From an uncultured Schlesneria sp. (GTDB lineage: Bacteria > Planctomycetota > Planctomycetia > Planctomycetales > Planctomycetaceae), in the NCBI GenBank assembly GCA_903840265.1, contig CAIMFH010000021.1, positions 1 to 64,000 on the forward strand: DNA of 64,000 nucleotides. Reading direction: 5' to 3'. The notes under the pieces were generated by a model that had not been told where the DNA came from, searched no databases, and saw only the letters and a program-made list of their open reading frames with translations. The position numbers were made by a program, and so were the translations under genes. How positions within the stretch are numbered: the stretch's first letter is position 1; each line of letters opens with the position of its first letter. This document shows, one piece after another, positions 1 through 10,459 of the stretch.

Positions 1-70
1 CTCCTGCCGAGCCGCGCTTGTTATTGTGAGTCCATCGACATGCGCGGCTCGGCAGGAGCCTCGCCCTCCC
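1..70. repeat. Palindromic repeat PR-A, copy 1 (cut by window start)
   Basis: The two arms read toward each other (CTCCTGCCGAGCCGC at the left, GCGGCTCGGCAGGAG at the right) around a spacer of about 25 bases. A second copy lies at 27020-27101. By eye 64 of the 70 shared positions match, spacer included, so the two copies are homologous elements and not just two independent hairpins. The left end lies outside the window. Confidence 0.85.
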
Positions 71-182
71 AGAAAACGCGATAACCTCTTTGGCCATTCG
101 TTCGACTGTGATCGCCATTCGTCTCGCGATATCATCGGCGCGACGTTCGTCATCATCTCGATTTCCACCCAGAGGCTCCTCG

Positions 183-1529
183 ATGACTCATCTCATTCTG
201 CCTGTATCTTTGACGCGACGCACGCTGTTGAAAGCCGCCGCGGCCGCTAGTGTTGCACTGACTGCTCCGGCGTTGCTGCTTGGACAAGATCCGACCAAGG
301 GTGGCAAGCGTTATCGCACGGCCCTCATCGGTTGCGGCTGGTGGGGCGGCAACATTGTTCGTGAGGCGATCGCTTCGGGGCAGTGTCAGATCGTCGCGCT
401 GTGCGACGCCGATCTGCGTCAGGTCGAGAAGCTCAAGGGCGAGCAGAAAGAGTTGACCGCCGATTCACCCAAGGTCTATCAGGACTTTCGCGAGCTCCTC
501 GACAAAGAGAAGCCCGAAATCGTCATCGTGGCGACACCCGATCACTGGCATCCGCTGATTACCATCGCCGCGGTGCAAGCCGGAGCCGATGTGTATGTCG
601 AGAAGCCCGTCGGGCATACCATCCTCGAAGGTCGAGCGATGGTGAAGGCGGCTCGCGATACCAGCCGCATGGTGCAAGTCGGCACGCATCGTCGAGTCTC
701 GCCACATAATCTGTCGGGCCGTGACTTCATCCGCTCCGGCAAAGCGGGCAAGATTGGAATGGTCCGCGCATTCGTGCACTACCCTGGTGACAAGGAAGAT
801 CCAGAAGCCAACAAGCCCGCGCCAAAGGAACTCGACTGGGATCTGTGGTGTGGTCCCGCACCGTTGCGACCCTTCAATGGAAAGATCCATGCGAAAGGGT
901 TTCGCAACTTCCTGGACTACGCCAACGGAACGCTGGGCGATTGGGGCATTCACTGGATGGACCAGATCCTGTGGGTGATGGACGAGACCGCCCCGAAAAA
1001 GGTCTTCTCAGCCGGTGGACGCTCGATCAAGGGCTCGGCCGTGAATACGCAGACCGAGCAAACTACGGACGCTCCCGATCATCAGGTTGCCAGCTTCGAG
1101 TTCGATAACTTCACCGCCTGCTGGGAACATCGTCAGTTCGCCGGTAACAATGCGGAGAAGGGCGAATCGGTCGGCTGCTACTTCTATGGCACCAAGGGAA
1201 CGTTCCATATGGGCTGGCAGAAGGGCTGGACATTCTATCCGGTGGGAGGCGATCCGATTCACGAAGATCCGCAACTACATATGCCCGACGAACAGAACAT
1301 CAAGGAACTGTTCGCCGACTTCCTGGCCTCGATCAAGTCACGCAAGCTCCCTGTCAGCGACATCGAAATCGGCCATCGCTCGACAACGATGAGTTTGCTG
1401 GGGATGCTAAGTCTCAAGCTTGGCCGCAGCCTCGACTGGGATGCCAAGCAGGAACGAGTCATCGGTGATGACGAAGCAAACAAGCATCTCAAACGAGATT
1501 ATCGCGGCGACTGGAAGTATCCAGTCTGA
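183..1529 (+). CDS. Tat-exported Gfo/Idh/MocA family oxidoreductase
   Basis: 448-residue NAD(P)-dependent oxidoreductase of the Gfo/Idh/MocA family; such enzymes act on sugars, inositols or related polyols, and the substrate here is unknown. The N-terminus carries a twin-arginine signal (TRRTLLK followed by an Ala-rich hydrophobic stretch ending near LLLGQD), so it is probably exported folded with its cofactor. A Rossmann start (ALIGCGWWGGNI) follows, and the family EKP motif (VEKPVGH) lies near residue 140. I chose the ATG at 183 because it begins right before the Tat signal; the in-frame ATG at 90 adds a Ser/Arg-rich stretch with no domain. Exported members of this family are very numerous in Planctomycetes. 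It stands alone between repeat PR-A and a convergent moxR gene. Confidence 0.9.
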   Translation: MTHLILPVSLTRRTLLKAAAAASVALTAPALLLGQDPTKGGKRYRTALIGCGWWGGNIVREAIASGQCQIVALCDADLRQVEKLKGEQKELTADSPKVYQDFRELLDKEKPEIVIVATPDHWHPLITIAAVQAGADVYVEKPVGHTILEGRAMVKAARDTSRMVQVGTHRRVSPHNLSGRDFIRSGKAGKIGMVRAFVHYPGDKEDPEANKPAPKELDWDLWCGPAPLRPFNGKIHAKGFRNFLDYANGTLGDWGIHWMDQILWVMDETAPKKVFSAGGRSIKGSAVNTQTEQTTDAPDHQVASFEFDNFTACWEHRQFAGNNAEKGESVGCYFYGTKGTFHMGWQKGWTFYPVGGDPIHEDPQLHMPDEQNIKELFADFLASIKSRKLPVSDIEIGHRSTTMSLLGMLSLKLGRSLDWDAKQERVIGDDEANKHLKRDYRGDWKYPV

Positions 1530-1636
1530 TGATCACAGATCATCGATCTGGCATTGGCCCCCTAAGTCGCATGCGTCCTATTGTCATAGGACAAATGGGA
1601 CGTAGGGGACTGATGATTGATACGCGAAGAATCCGT

Positions 1637-2707
<1,071 letters not shown>

Positions 2708-2830
2708 GCATGAACTCCAGTCGATAATCCGTGGACGCAGAATCGCCAGCTTCCCAAGTCATGCATGACTTTTCGAAGCAGTCGCACGCACTTGTTCGTG
2801 GTCGACGACGGGAGCGTCACGGCACCTCGA

Positions 2831-3922
2831 CTAGAACGTTCGCTGGACGGCAAAATCTGCTATTTCAGACAGGATGCGTTTGGCGGACGAGTTTGGCAAG
2901 CCGTCGAGTTGACTTCGAGCCTCCGCGGCCAGGCTTTGAGCTCGCTTGCTGGTGTACTCAAAGGCATCGCTGCGTTCGAAATACGGCGTTAGCTGCTGTC
3001 GTGTCGTCTCGTCAGGTTGAGCCAACAATCGCCGAATCTCAGCGGCATCCGCATCGGATACGGTGGCCAGCAGGCGAATCAGCGGCAACGTCAGCTTCTG
3101 CTTGTCGAGGTCGCTGCCCAGTGTCTTGCCGGTCTTCTTTTCGTTACCCATCAAGTCCAGCACGTCGTCGGCGATCTGAAAGGCCAGGCCCAGCGATCTT
3201 CCGTACTGTTCCATCGGGGCAATCAGGGCTTCGCAATTGGCAGCGTACTTCGCTCCCAAGTGGCCACAAAGTGCCGTCAGTTCTGCCGTCTTACCGTCAA
3301 TGATCTTGAAGTAGGTCGCTTCCGACAGGTCCAGGTTTCCCCGTTCCTTGATCTGCGACAACTCCCCCTCGCAGACGATATTCGTCGAACGGCCGATGCG
3401 GCGGCAGGCGTACGTCGTTTCCAGGCTGCTCGCCAGATGGAACGAATGCGTGAATAGATAGTCGCCGAATAGAACGCTGGTCTCGTTGTTCCATCGCGAA
3501 TTCACCGTCGCGACATGGCGACGTGTCGACGCCTCGTCCAGCACATCATCATGCACCAGTGTCGCCAGATGGATCATCTCAACGACGGCCGACAGAATCT
3601 TGTGATCCTGGCGAATGCCGCCACAGGCTTTGGCTGTCAGCAGCAGCAACATCGGGCGCAGGCGCTTGCCGCGGAATCGAGTCGAATGCTCAAGAATATC
3701 GCTAACGTAAGGATTTTCGCTGCGAAGTTCGTCGGCCAGAATCTGCTCGGCTTCAAGCAGTTCGGGGCCAATGGCCTGATCGACGGCCATCAAAACGGCC
3801 ATTCCGTCTGGGCTGGATTTGCTGGAACCGTTTACTGCAATGGCCGCTGCACTCGCTTCCCGATCCGTCCGGGATACAAACTCGTTCTGCATCACCGCTT
3901 TGCCTGTGGCTGGATTCGTCAT
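2831..3922 (-). CDS. Trans-polyprenyl diphosphate synthase
   Basis: Isoprenoid chain-elongating synthase of the IspB/HepT/GGPPS family, condensing isopentenyl diphosphate onto an allylic diphosphate, most likely to build the long side chain of menaquinone or a carrier lipid. The first aspartate-rich motif is LVHDDVLDEAST, about residue 125. The second is IADDVLDLMG, followed by the usual GKTLGSDLDKQKLTLPL. The first 45 or so residues are a poorly conserved Ala/Ser-rich extension. The start is uncertain: I use the ATG at 3922 (363 residues), but a GTG at 3964 and an ATG at 3892 are possible and none has a clear ribosome site. A short-chain product cannot be excluded. The FAD enzyme at 16384 belongs to the geranylgeranyl reductase family and might act on related lipids, but the two genes are not linked. 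Confidence 0.9.
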   Translation of the reverse strand: MTNPATGKAVMQNEFVSRTDREASAAAIAVNGSSKSSPDGMAVLMAVDQAIGPELLEAEQILADELRSENPYVSDILEHSTRFRGKRLRPMLLLLTAKACGGIRQDHKILSAVVEMIHLATLVHDDVLDEASTRRHVATVNSRWNNETSVLFGDYLFTHSFHLASSLETTYACRRIGRSTNIVCEGELSQIKERGNLDLSEATYFKIIDGKTAELTALCGHLGAKYAANCEALIAPMEQYGRSLGLAFQIADDVLDLMGNEKKTGKTLGSDLDKQKLTLPLIRLLATVSDADAAEIRRLLAQPDETTRQQLTPYFERSDAFEYTSKRAQSLAAEARSQLDGLPNSSAKRILSEIADFAVQRTF

Positions 3923-4080
3923 TTCACACCATGCATTTCGGCTGGGGAGGGGGTTCGATTCCACTCTGTTTTCCCAACCGCAGCCGGTCCAAAAGGATTA
4001 ACAGGGTAGCGGCGAGATGCAGGAAACGCCATCGCGACTGACGCGTTTACAGGCATCGCCTTTCTCACCATGCGGGGAGT

Positions 4081-4164
4081 GTGGCACACCATGAGTCTTC
4101 GAAGGGCGTGGGATTTCGGCTTCATTCATGACCACGCCCTTCGCAAAGCCTCTGAGCGTGCCAC
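4081..4164. repeat. Imperfect palindrome, degenerate PR-B member, in a 405-base gap
   Basis: The gap 3923-4327 before the permease gene holds no convincing gene. It does hold an inverted repeat running from GTGGCAC (4081-4087) to GTGCCAC (4158-4164), with inner arms CTTCGAAGGGCGTGG and CCACGCCCTTCG. The left arm, with GTGGCAC, AGTCTTCGA and CGTGG in that order, resembles family PR-B (see 31754-31890), but it is clearly diverged. Confidence 0.55.
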
Positions 4165-4327
4165 CCAAATTGAAGAAAGTGATGGCCCCGAACGCGTTTG
4201 GCTTCAAGCCCGTCTCCGACTATCGTAGGTCAACTACAGGATTCTTGAACTGCCATTCAGCAATTGAAGTGCCAAATGGTGATTTGCGATCCACTGGGAT
4301 CAAAGTTTTTAAGTTTGAGGTAACTGG

Positions 4328-7300
4328 ATGACGCGTCATCGCTTAGTTCTCAGCAGCCTGATGCATCACTGGCGAACCAATCTGGCCGTGCTGATGGGTG
4401 TTGTCGCTGCAACGGCTGTCATCGGCGGTGCCTTGATCGTTGGCGATTCTGTTCGCGCCAGCCTGCGACAGATGACGTTGAACCGCCTCGGCAACATCGA
4501 CTTTGCCGTGACGGGGCCGCGATTCTTTCGCGAAGACTTAGCGAAAGAGCTGAAGATCCCAGTTCACCCGGCGATCGTTATGCAGGCCGCGTTGCAATGC
4601 CGGTCGGGTGGCACACTCCGGCGAGCCGGTCAGGTGAATGTCTACGGCTTCAATCAGGAGTGGCCGCTGATAGACTCGCACGGCGTCAAACCGCCGCAAG
4701 GAGCCGAAGTCGTCCTCAATGCGCAGGCTGCGGCCGCTCTGCAGGCCAAAGTCGGCGAAGAAGTGACGCTGTGGATCGAACTTCCCACCGCCGTGCCGCG
4801 TGACACGCTGCTCGGACGCAAAGACAACGATTCTCAGGAAGTGACTCTGAAGGTCAGCGCGATCACGGCTGAAGGGAGCCCTCTGTCTCGCCTCGGCCTC
4901 AATCCGACTCAGGCGCTCCCGCTCAACGCGTTCGTCGATCTGCATTTGCTGCAGGAGCGACTCGATCTCGATGAGGTCCGCCCCAGCCGTCGCGATCCGG
5001 TGGGCAAGCCCGGTCGAATCAATGCCCTGTTCGCCAGTGGCCTCGATAAGCGGCCGCTGTCCGATACTCAAAAGATCGTTGACGAATACAACTCCGAATT
5101 GCGGAAGACGATTCAACTGGCTGACCTCAGCCTGAAGCTGGTACACGACACGACGCTTCACTGCGAAGTTCTCGAATCCGAGCAGATGATTCTGGAAGAC
5201 AAGCTGGCTGCTGCCGCCCAGAAGGGGGCCGACCAACTGAAGCTGTCGACTTCGCCCGTGATGGTCTACCTGGCCAATCGACTGGTCAACCCGCGACTGG
5301 AAGCAGGCGACCTGCTGAAGCGTGCCCTGAAGGATGACAAGAAGGCCCTGGGGGCGCTCAAGAATCGAGCCGGCGCTGATCCCGGCTACTCAATGTATTC
5401 GACCGTCGCGGGACTCGATGTATTAGAACTGGACGGGACACCATTCGCGGGCTTTGAATTCGTGGGACCCAAACCGACCTCCATGCGCGTGGGCGATGTC
5501 ATTCTGAATGAGTGGCTGGCCAAAGATCTGAAGCTGAACGTCGGCGATCCCATCCGCTTCGCCTATCACATCGTCGGTTCGCGCGGTGAGCTTCCCGAAG
5601 AGGATCGCACGGCACAGGTGCGCGGCATCGTCAAGATGACCGGAGCGGCCCTCGATCGCGCGTTGACACCTGAAGTGAAGGGGATCACCGATGTCGAATC
5701 GCTGTCAGACTGGGATCAGCCGTTCGATATGAACCTGGATGTCGTCACTGCTCGTGATGATGCGTACTGGGACAAGTACCGAGCCACTCCCAAGATGTTC
5801 CTGCCGCTGAAGTCGGCCCAGGTAATGTGGCCCAGCCGTTACGGCACGCTCACCTCAATCCGGTTTAGCAATACGGATTGGAAGGCCAGCCAGGAACCGC
5901 TGCCGGGCCAGCCGAACCCCGCCGTGAAAGCACGCCAGGCAGAGCTATCGGCCGCCATTCTAAAACAGATCGATTCTGTCGAACTGGGGTTGGCATTCAT
6001 GCCCGTCAAAGCGATTGGATTGATGGCCGCGAACGGGTCCACCGACTTCTCGCAATTGTTCTTCGGTTTCAGCATGTTCTTGATTGCGGCCGCGATGATC
6101 CTGATCGGTCTGCTGTTCCGACTGGGAATCGAACAACGAGTCCGCGATCTCGGTTTGCTGGGAGCGATCGGCTTTGCACCTAAGGGGGTCCGCGGACTGA
6201 TGCTGCTGGAAGGACTGATCGTTGCCATCGCCGGTGGCCTGATCGGACTGGTCGCGGCCGTCGGTTATGCCTGGCTGATGATCTATGGACTGACGCACTG
6301 GTGGGTCGGCGCGATTGGAACTCAAGACCTGTTTCTGGAAGTCGGCCCCGTCAGTCTGATGGCGGGCTTCGCGATCGCCATCGGTGCCGCGATGACTTCG
6401 ATCTGGTGGGCCCTGCGGCAATTGAACGGACTAAGCCTGCGTGAGCAACTGTCAGGCGTCACCGAAAAGGAAATCGATCTCGCTGCCCAACAAAAACGAG
6501 CTCAACGCGCGCGTCGAAGAGCGGCCATCTGCACGGGCTTAGCTCTGCTGCTGGCAGTCGGAATCGTCGCCAGCCTGATCCCTGCCACGGGGGCCTTCTT
6601 CGGCGTCGGTATCCTGGCGCTGATTGCCACACTCTCGTTCCTGTCCGCATGGTTGTCTGGAAAGCCCGATTCCAACACAGCTCAAAGCACGTCCGTGTTG
6701 CGGGGCAAAGGGAACGTCGCACTTGGCCGGCTTGGACTACGAAACGCCTCTCGACAACGGATGCGTACTGTGATGACCGCGGGCATGATCGCGACCGCGA
6801 CGTTCCTGATCATCACCGTCGCCGCGTTCCGCAAAGATCCGACTGGAGATCGACCGGACAAGAAGTCGGGCAATGGTGGTTTCACGCTGGTCGCCGAATC
6901 CAGCAGTCCCGTGTTGTACGATCTGAACACCGCGGAAGGCCGGAAGAAACTGCAACTGATTGCCCCGCCCGATTCACCGGCCGCGAAGGCTCTGGAAGCA
7001 ATGCGCGTGGTCCCATTCCGCGTGAAGCCGGGCGAAGACGCCAGTTGCCTCAACCTCTATCAAACGAAAGTCCCGAAGATTTTGGGGGCTCCCCAATTGC
7101 TGATCGAGGAAGGTCGCTTTGCTTTCGCAAGTGGTTCATGGAACGTGCTGACGACAGAGCTTCCAGCATCTCCGCAACGCGATGCCGCCCCAGTTCGCGG
7201 CGACTTGGACGCGGCGCAATCGTCGTCGGAAACCGTAGGAACATGGAAGGGCGATGTCGTTCCCGTCCTCGGCGATATGAACACCTTGATGTTTTCGCTG

Positions 7301-7972
7301 CACAAGTTTGTCGGCCAGTCGATTCCGATTCCCGATGACCAGCACCCGCAACATCAACTGAAGATCTCGGGGATGTTTCAAGATAGTGTCTTCCAAGGCG
7401 TGCTCGTCATGAGCGAAGACAACTTCCTGAAGGTCTACCCCGAACAAAAAGGATTTCGCTACTTCCTGATCGAAGTCCCACCGGAACTCGCCGAGGCCAC
7501 CACGACGCTGCTGGAAACAGAACTGTCGGAATACGGCTTCGATTGCGAACCGATCGCCGAACGACTGGCGCGTTTCCTATCCGTGCAGAACACATACCTG
7601 TCGACCTTCCAAACGCTGGGTGGGCTGGGACTGCTGCTCGGCACATTCGGACTGGCGACGGTCATGCTGCGCAATGTTCTGGAACGTCAGTCCGAACTCG
7701 CTCTGCTACGCGCGGTTGGCTTTAGCCCTGGCTCCGTCGGCATGTTGGTTCTGTTTGAAAACGCCTTCGTGTTGCTGTGGGGACTGCTGGCCGGTTCGGT
7801 CTCGGCGTTTCTCGCTGTCGCCCCGAATCTGGTCAGCCAGGCAGGAAACATCCCCGTCGCCTCGCTGCTGATGTTATTGGTCATTGTGTTCACTACGGGA
7901 ATGCTGGCCTCAGCCTTCGCCGTACGAACAGCCGTCCGGTTACCAATCGTCGCGACCCTTCGAGGTGACTGA
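4328..7972 (+). CDS. Very large FtsX/MacB-like ABC permease, two FtsX units
   Basis: 1214-residue inner-membrane permease. An N-terminal transmembrane segment (NLAVLMGVVAATAVIGGALI) precedes a long extracytoplasmic region of over 500 residues resembling MacB-type periplasmic domains. Then come an FtsX core (about 575-705, with RVRDLGLLGAIGFAPKGVR in its cytoplasmic loop), further membrane segments at about 730-775 and about 820, a second extracytoplasmic domain, and a C-terminal FtsX core (about 1095-1210, with the matching loop RQSELALLRAVGFSPGSV). Such permeases couple to a separate LolD/MacB-like ATPase and work on lipoproteins, lipids or cell-wall enzymes. No ATPase gene lies beside it in the window. 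The ribosome site GAGGTAACTGG supports this ATG. A strong hairpin follows at 7992. Confidence 0.9.
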   Translation: MTRHRLVLSSLMHHWRTNLAVLMGVVAATAVIGGALIVGDSVRASLRQMTLNRLGNIDFAVTGPRFFREDLAKELKIPVHPAIVMQAALQCRSGGTLRRAGQVNVYGFNQEWPLIDSHGVKPPQGAEVVLNAQAAAALQAKVGEEVTLWIELPTAVPRDTLLGRKDNDSQEVTLKVSAITAEGSPLSRLGLNPTQALPLNAFVDLHLLQERLDLDEVRPSRRDPVGKPGRINALFASGLDKRPLSDTQKIVDEYNSELRKTIQLADLSLKLVHDTTLHCEVLESEQMILEDKLAAAAQKGADQLKLSTSPVMVYLANRLVNPRLEAGDLLKRALKDDKKALGALKNRAGADPGYSMYSTVAGLDVLELDGTPFAGFEFVGPKPTSMRVGDVILNEWLAKDLKLNVGDPIRFAYHIVGSRGELPEEDRTAQVRGIVKMTGAALDRALTPEVKGITDVESLSDWDQPFDMNLDVVTARDDAYWDKYRATPKMFLPLKSAQVMWPSRYGTLTSIRFSNTDWKASQEPLPGQPNPAVKARQAELSAAILKQIDSVELGLAFMPVKAIGLMAANGSTDFSQLFFGFSMFLIAAAMILIGLLFRLGIEQRVRDLGLLGAIGFAPKGVRGLMLLEGLIVAIAGGLIGLVAAVGYAWLMIYGLTHWWVGAIGTQDLFLEVGPVSLMAGFAIAIGAAMTSIWWALRQLNGLSLREQLSGVTEKEIDLAAQQKRAQRARRRAAICTGLALLLAVGIVASLIPATGAFFGVGILALIATLSFLSAWLSGKPDSNTAQSTSVLRGKGNVALGRLGLRNASRQRMRTVMTAGMIATATFLIITVAAFRKDPTGDRPDKKSGNGGFTLVAESSSPVLYDLNTAEGRKKLQLIAPPDSPAAKALEAMRVVPFRVKPGEDASCLNLYQTKVPKILGAPQLLIEEGRFAFASGSWNVLTTELPASPQRDAAPVRGDLDAAQSSSETVGTWKGDVVPVLGDMNTLMFSLHKFVGQSIPIPDDQHPQHQLKISGMFQDSVFQGVLVMSEDNFLKVYPEQKGFRYFLIEVPPELAEATTTLLETELSEYGFDCEPIAERLARFLSVQNTYLSTFQTLGGLGLLLGTFGLATVMLRNVLERQSELALLRAVGFSPGSVGMLVLFENAFVLLWGLLAGSVSAFLAVAPNLVSQAGNIPVASLLMLLVIVFTTGMLASAFAVRTAVRLPIVATLRGD

Positions 7973-7991
7973 TAAGTTTGTTCGGCTTGCT

Positions 7992-8015
7992 CGGCGCGGG
8001 TCTCCGACCGCGCCG
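7992..8015 (+). terminator. Hairpin after the FtsX permease gene
   Basis: Perfect 8-base stem (CGGCGCGG / CCGCGCCG) with an 8-base loop, 19 bases after the stop codon, with a looser outer pairing (CGGCTT / AAGCCG region). No T-run follows, so it may be an RNA-stabilising hairpin or a short dispersed palindrome instead of a true intrinsic terminator. The rest of the gap to 8208 shows nothing I can name. Confidence 0.5.
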
Positions 8016-8208
8016 AACTAAGCCGTGTTCAATTCGTGTTTCATGAGTGGCTAAAGATCTTCTTTTCTCATCTCCCAGTGAATGACGAAGGGGCGTTTGA
8101 CAATCAATTCGGATCGCGTATCGTTGCGGTTGAAAGTCGAAAGACCTCGATCACTGGCTTTGACTTGGCTACGACTACGGAATTGGATTCACTCGGCAGG
8201 AAGCAAAG

Positions 8209-9498
8209 ATGGCGGAACGCTACTACGATGTGCTGGCTCTCAATGAGTCCACTTTTCAAGACGATGCGAAACGGATTGCGGCGTTCTTGGAGCAGCAGGG
8301 GACATTTCGATTTCCGACTCTTAGCACCGGCCTGTTTTCCGCTGCGGCTGGAGAAGGTGGCGACTTTGAACTGACCGGCTATCGTTCGGTCTGGGTCCGC
8401 GACAATATCCATATCGCGCACGCTCATCTGGTTTGCGGCGAACCGGCCAAAGCGGTCACCGCGATGCAGTCCTTGCTGACTTACTTCGGAAAGTATCAGT
8501 CGCGATTCACAGACGCGATCAGTGGCAAGAGCAACCTGCAAGACCCGATGGAGCGGCCGCATATCCGTTTCGATGGCAATCATCTCGTCGAACTTGACGA
8601 GAAATGGTCGCACGCTCAAAACGACGCCCTTGGCGCGTTCCTGTGGCTCTACAGTCGTTGCCGTTTGACCGCGATCGCCGAACCGATGACGAAGGACGAA
8701 TGGAAAACGCTGTCGTCGGTCCCGCTGTTTCTGAAAGCAGTCCGATACTGGCAGGATGAAGACAGCGGTCACTGGGAAGAAGTCCGTAAAATCGCTTGCT
8801 CCAGCATCGGGGCTGTTGTCGCTGGATTGAACGAGTTCCAGAAGCTGATCGACTCGGACGCGACGGCTCTCGAATTCATCTCCCGCGAAGATATTGCAGA
8901 TCTGATCGCTCAGGGTGAGAAGGCGCTGGCTCAGACTCTGCCGGCCGAATGCTTACAGCCCGATCCCGCTCAGCATCGTCTTTACGATGCTGCGCTGCTC
9001 TTCCTGATCTATCCGTTTCGAGTCGCCACGCCCGAGGCGGCTGATCGCATCGTCTCGAACGTGACGACGCATTTGATGGGCGATCATGGGATCCGCCGTT
9101 ACATCGGTGATTCGTACTGGTGTGCCGACTACAAGCAGAAGCTGGCGGCGGACCAGCGCACGGTTGATTTCAGCGATAACCTCGCCGATCGAGATCGCTT
9201 GCTGGAACCGGGTATGGAAGCGCAGTGGTGTCTGTTCGATCCGATCGTTTCGATCCACTACGGTCTGCGATTCCAACGGACAAACGATGCCGAAGACCGA
9301 CGCCGACAGATTCATCATCTGCAACGATCGCTGTATCAACTGACCAAACCCGGCACCAAGACACCCGCCTATCGCTGCCCCGAGTCATACTACTGTGAAC
9401 AAGGCCGTTACGTCCCCAATGACATCTGCCCGCTACTCTGGACGCAGGCCAACTTGAAGCTGGCTCTGCGACTGGCCTCCGGACAATCGATCACATGA
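8209..9498 (+). CDS. GH15 / phosphorylase-kinase-like glycoside hydrolase family protein
   Basis: 429-residue predicted cytoplasmic protein with an (alpha/alpha)6-type fold as in GH15 glucoamylases and phosphorylase kinase alpha/beta chains. Supporting stretches are GYRSVWVRDNIHIAHAHL near residue 60, IRFDGN with EKWSHAQNDALGAFLWLY near 125-145, and a C-terminal CPESYYCEQGRYVPNDICPLLW. No signal peptide is visible, so it probably acts on an intracellular glucan or a sugar conjugate; catalysis is not proven. The start has a good ribosome site (AGGAAG). It heads a compact + strand run: the next frame opens four bases before its stop. Confidence 0.8.
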   Translation: MAERYYDVLALNESTFQDDAKRIAAFLEQQGTFRFPTLSTGLFSAAAGEGGDFELTGYRSVWVRDNIHIAHAHLVCGEPAKAVTAMQSLLTYFGKYQSRFTDAISGKSNLQDPMERPHIRFDGNHLVELDEKWSHAQNDALGAFLWLYSRCRLTAIAEPMTKDEWKTLSSVPLFLKAVRYWQDEDSGHWEEVRKIACSSIGAVVAGLNEFQKLIDSDATALEFISREDIADLIAQGEKALAQTLPAECLQPDPAQHRLYDAALLFLIYPFRVATPEAADRIVSNVTTHLMGDHGIRRYIGDSYWCADYKQKLAADQRTVDFSDNLADRDRLLEPGMEAQWCLFDPIVSIHYGLRFQRTNDAEDRRRQIHHLQRSLYQLTKPGTKTPAYRCPESYYCEQGRYVPNDICPLLWTQANLKLALRLASGQSIT

Positions 9499-9512
9499 CC
9501 AAAGGGGTTCCA

Positions 9513-10022
9513 ATGGACCGCATCCGGCAACTCTGCTTGGTCTGTGGTGTGATGGCCTTGTCGGGACTTCCTCTCAGAGCTGCGGATCCCGCACCGCTGA
9601 GGCTGCAGCTCGAATTCCCTGCTGATAAAGCCACGATCACCGAAGAAGAAGGCCGCACAGTGATCACCGTGACCAGTGCCAGCGGCATCGGCCGGATGAC
9701 GTTGTCGGCGAAAGAACGCTGGCCGAAGGATGTGACACTCCGGCTGCGCTATGCTGGCGGCCATCCGTTCAAGACACTGGAAGGCTTCGATGTCACATCG
9801 TCGCGGATGCAGATTCGCGCCGAGACCGCCGATACGAATAAAGCTCGATTCTTCCTGGCCGATGACGACGGCAAGTTCTCGCGAGACGACCTCAACCCCA
9901 CCGGTTGGCTGAAGATCGAATTCAAACCACACGGCGACGATCTGGATATCATCTTCCCCTCGTCGCTCTGGCGTGACGAAAAAGAAGTCCGCGTGCAGTG
10001 GATCGATTTCTATCGCGTCTAA
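9513..10022 (+). CDS. Secreted protein of unknown function
   Basis: 169 residues with a clear signal peptide (MDRIRQLCLVCGVMALSGLP, then LRAAD). The mature part is a beta-rich domain of about 145 residues with alternating hydrophobic strands; I do not recognise the family. I prefer the ATG at 9513 because GGGG lies just upstream and the signal peptide starts there. An ATG at 9495 overlaps the previous stop as ATGA and is the alternative. It is probably co-transcribed with the GH15-like gene upstream and the membrane protein downstream. Confidence 0.75.
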   Translation: MDRIRQLCLVCGVMALSGLPLRAADPAPLRLQLEFPADKATITEEEGRTVITVTSASGIGRMTLSAKERWPKDVTLRLRYAGGHPFKTLEGFDVTSSRMQIRAETADTNKARFFLADDDGKFSRDDLNPTGWLKIEFKPHGDDLDIIFPSSLWRDEKEVRVQWIDFYRV

Positions 10023-10033
10023 GATCGGGTTGA

Positions 10034-10384
10034 ATGGACGACCTCGCACATACCCTGTTCTGGAAAACATGGTGGTCGTGGTCGCGACCGGGCAAGGAGC
10101 CGTACACCTGGGTCGACATCGTTTGCCGCGATTTCAATTTTCTTGAGGCGGCATCGTGGTTCGTGTTTGCGATCCTGGTCCTACTTCGATGGCGAAGAAA
10201 TCGAAGCTCATCACTGGAACTCTGGTACGCCTTGGCCTTCCTGCTGTTCGGGGTGTCCGATCTGATTGAGGCGTGGGTCTTAACTTCGTGGCTGCTGTGG
10301 TGGAAAGGCGTCAATCTCGTCGCGCTCTATCTGTTGCGAAGATCCGTGATGCGCAAGTTCTATCCTGATGCCAAACTCATTTGA
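10034..10384 (+). CDS. Small membrane protein of unknown function
   Basis: 116 residues with a Trp-rich N-terminus (LFWKTWWSWSRPG), a membrane segment around ASWFVFAILVLLRW, a basic loop (RRNRSS), and further hydrophobic stretches (LWYALAFLLFGVSDLIEAWV and SWLLWWKGVNLVALYL). Probably an integral inner-membrane protein with three or four passes. It starts 11 bases after the previous stop, which supports an operon. I do not recognise a family. Confidence 0.7.
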   Translation: MDDLAHTLFWKTWWSWSRPGKEPYTWVDIVCRDFNFLEAASWFVFAILVLLRWRRNRSSSLELWYALAFLLFGVSDLIEAWVLTSWLLWWKGVNLVALYLLRRSVMRKFYPDAKLI

Positions 10385-10459
10385 CGCATGAAGGCTCGCA
10401 TCTCCAACGGATAAGGATCACAATTCACGCTTCATCTCGATCCTTCAGACAGGGACACC

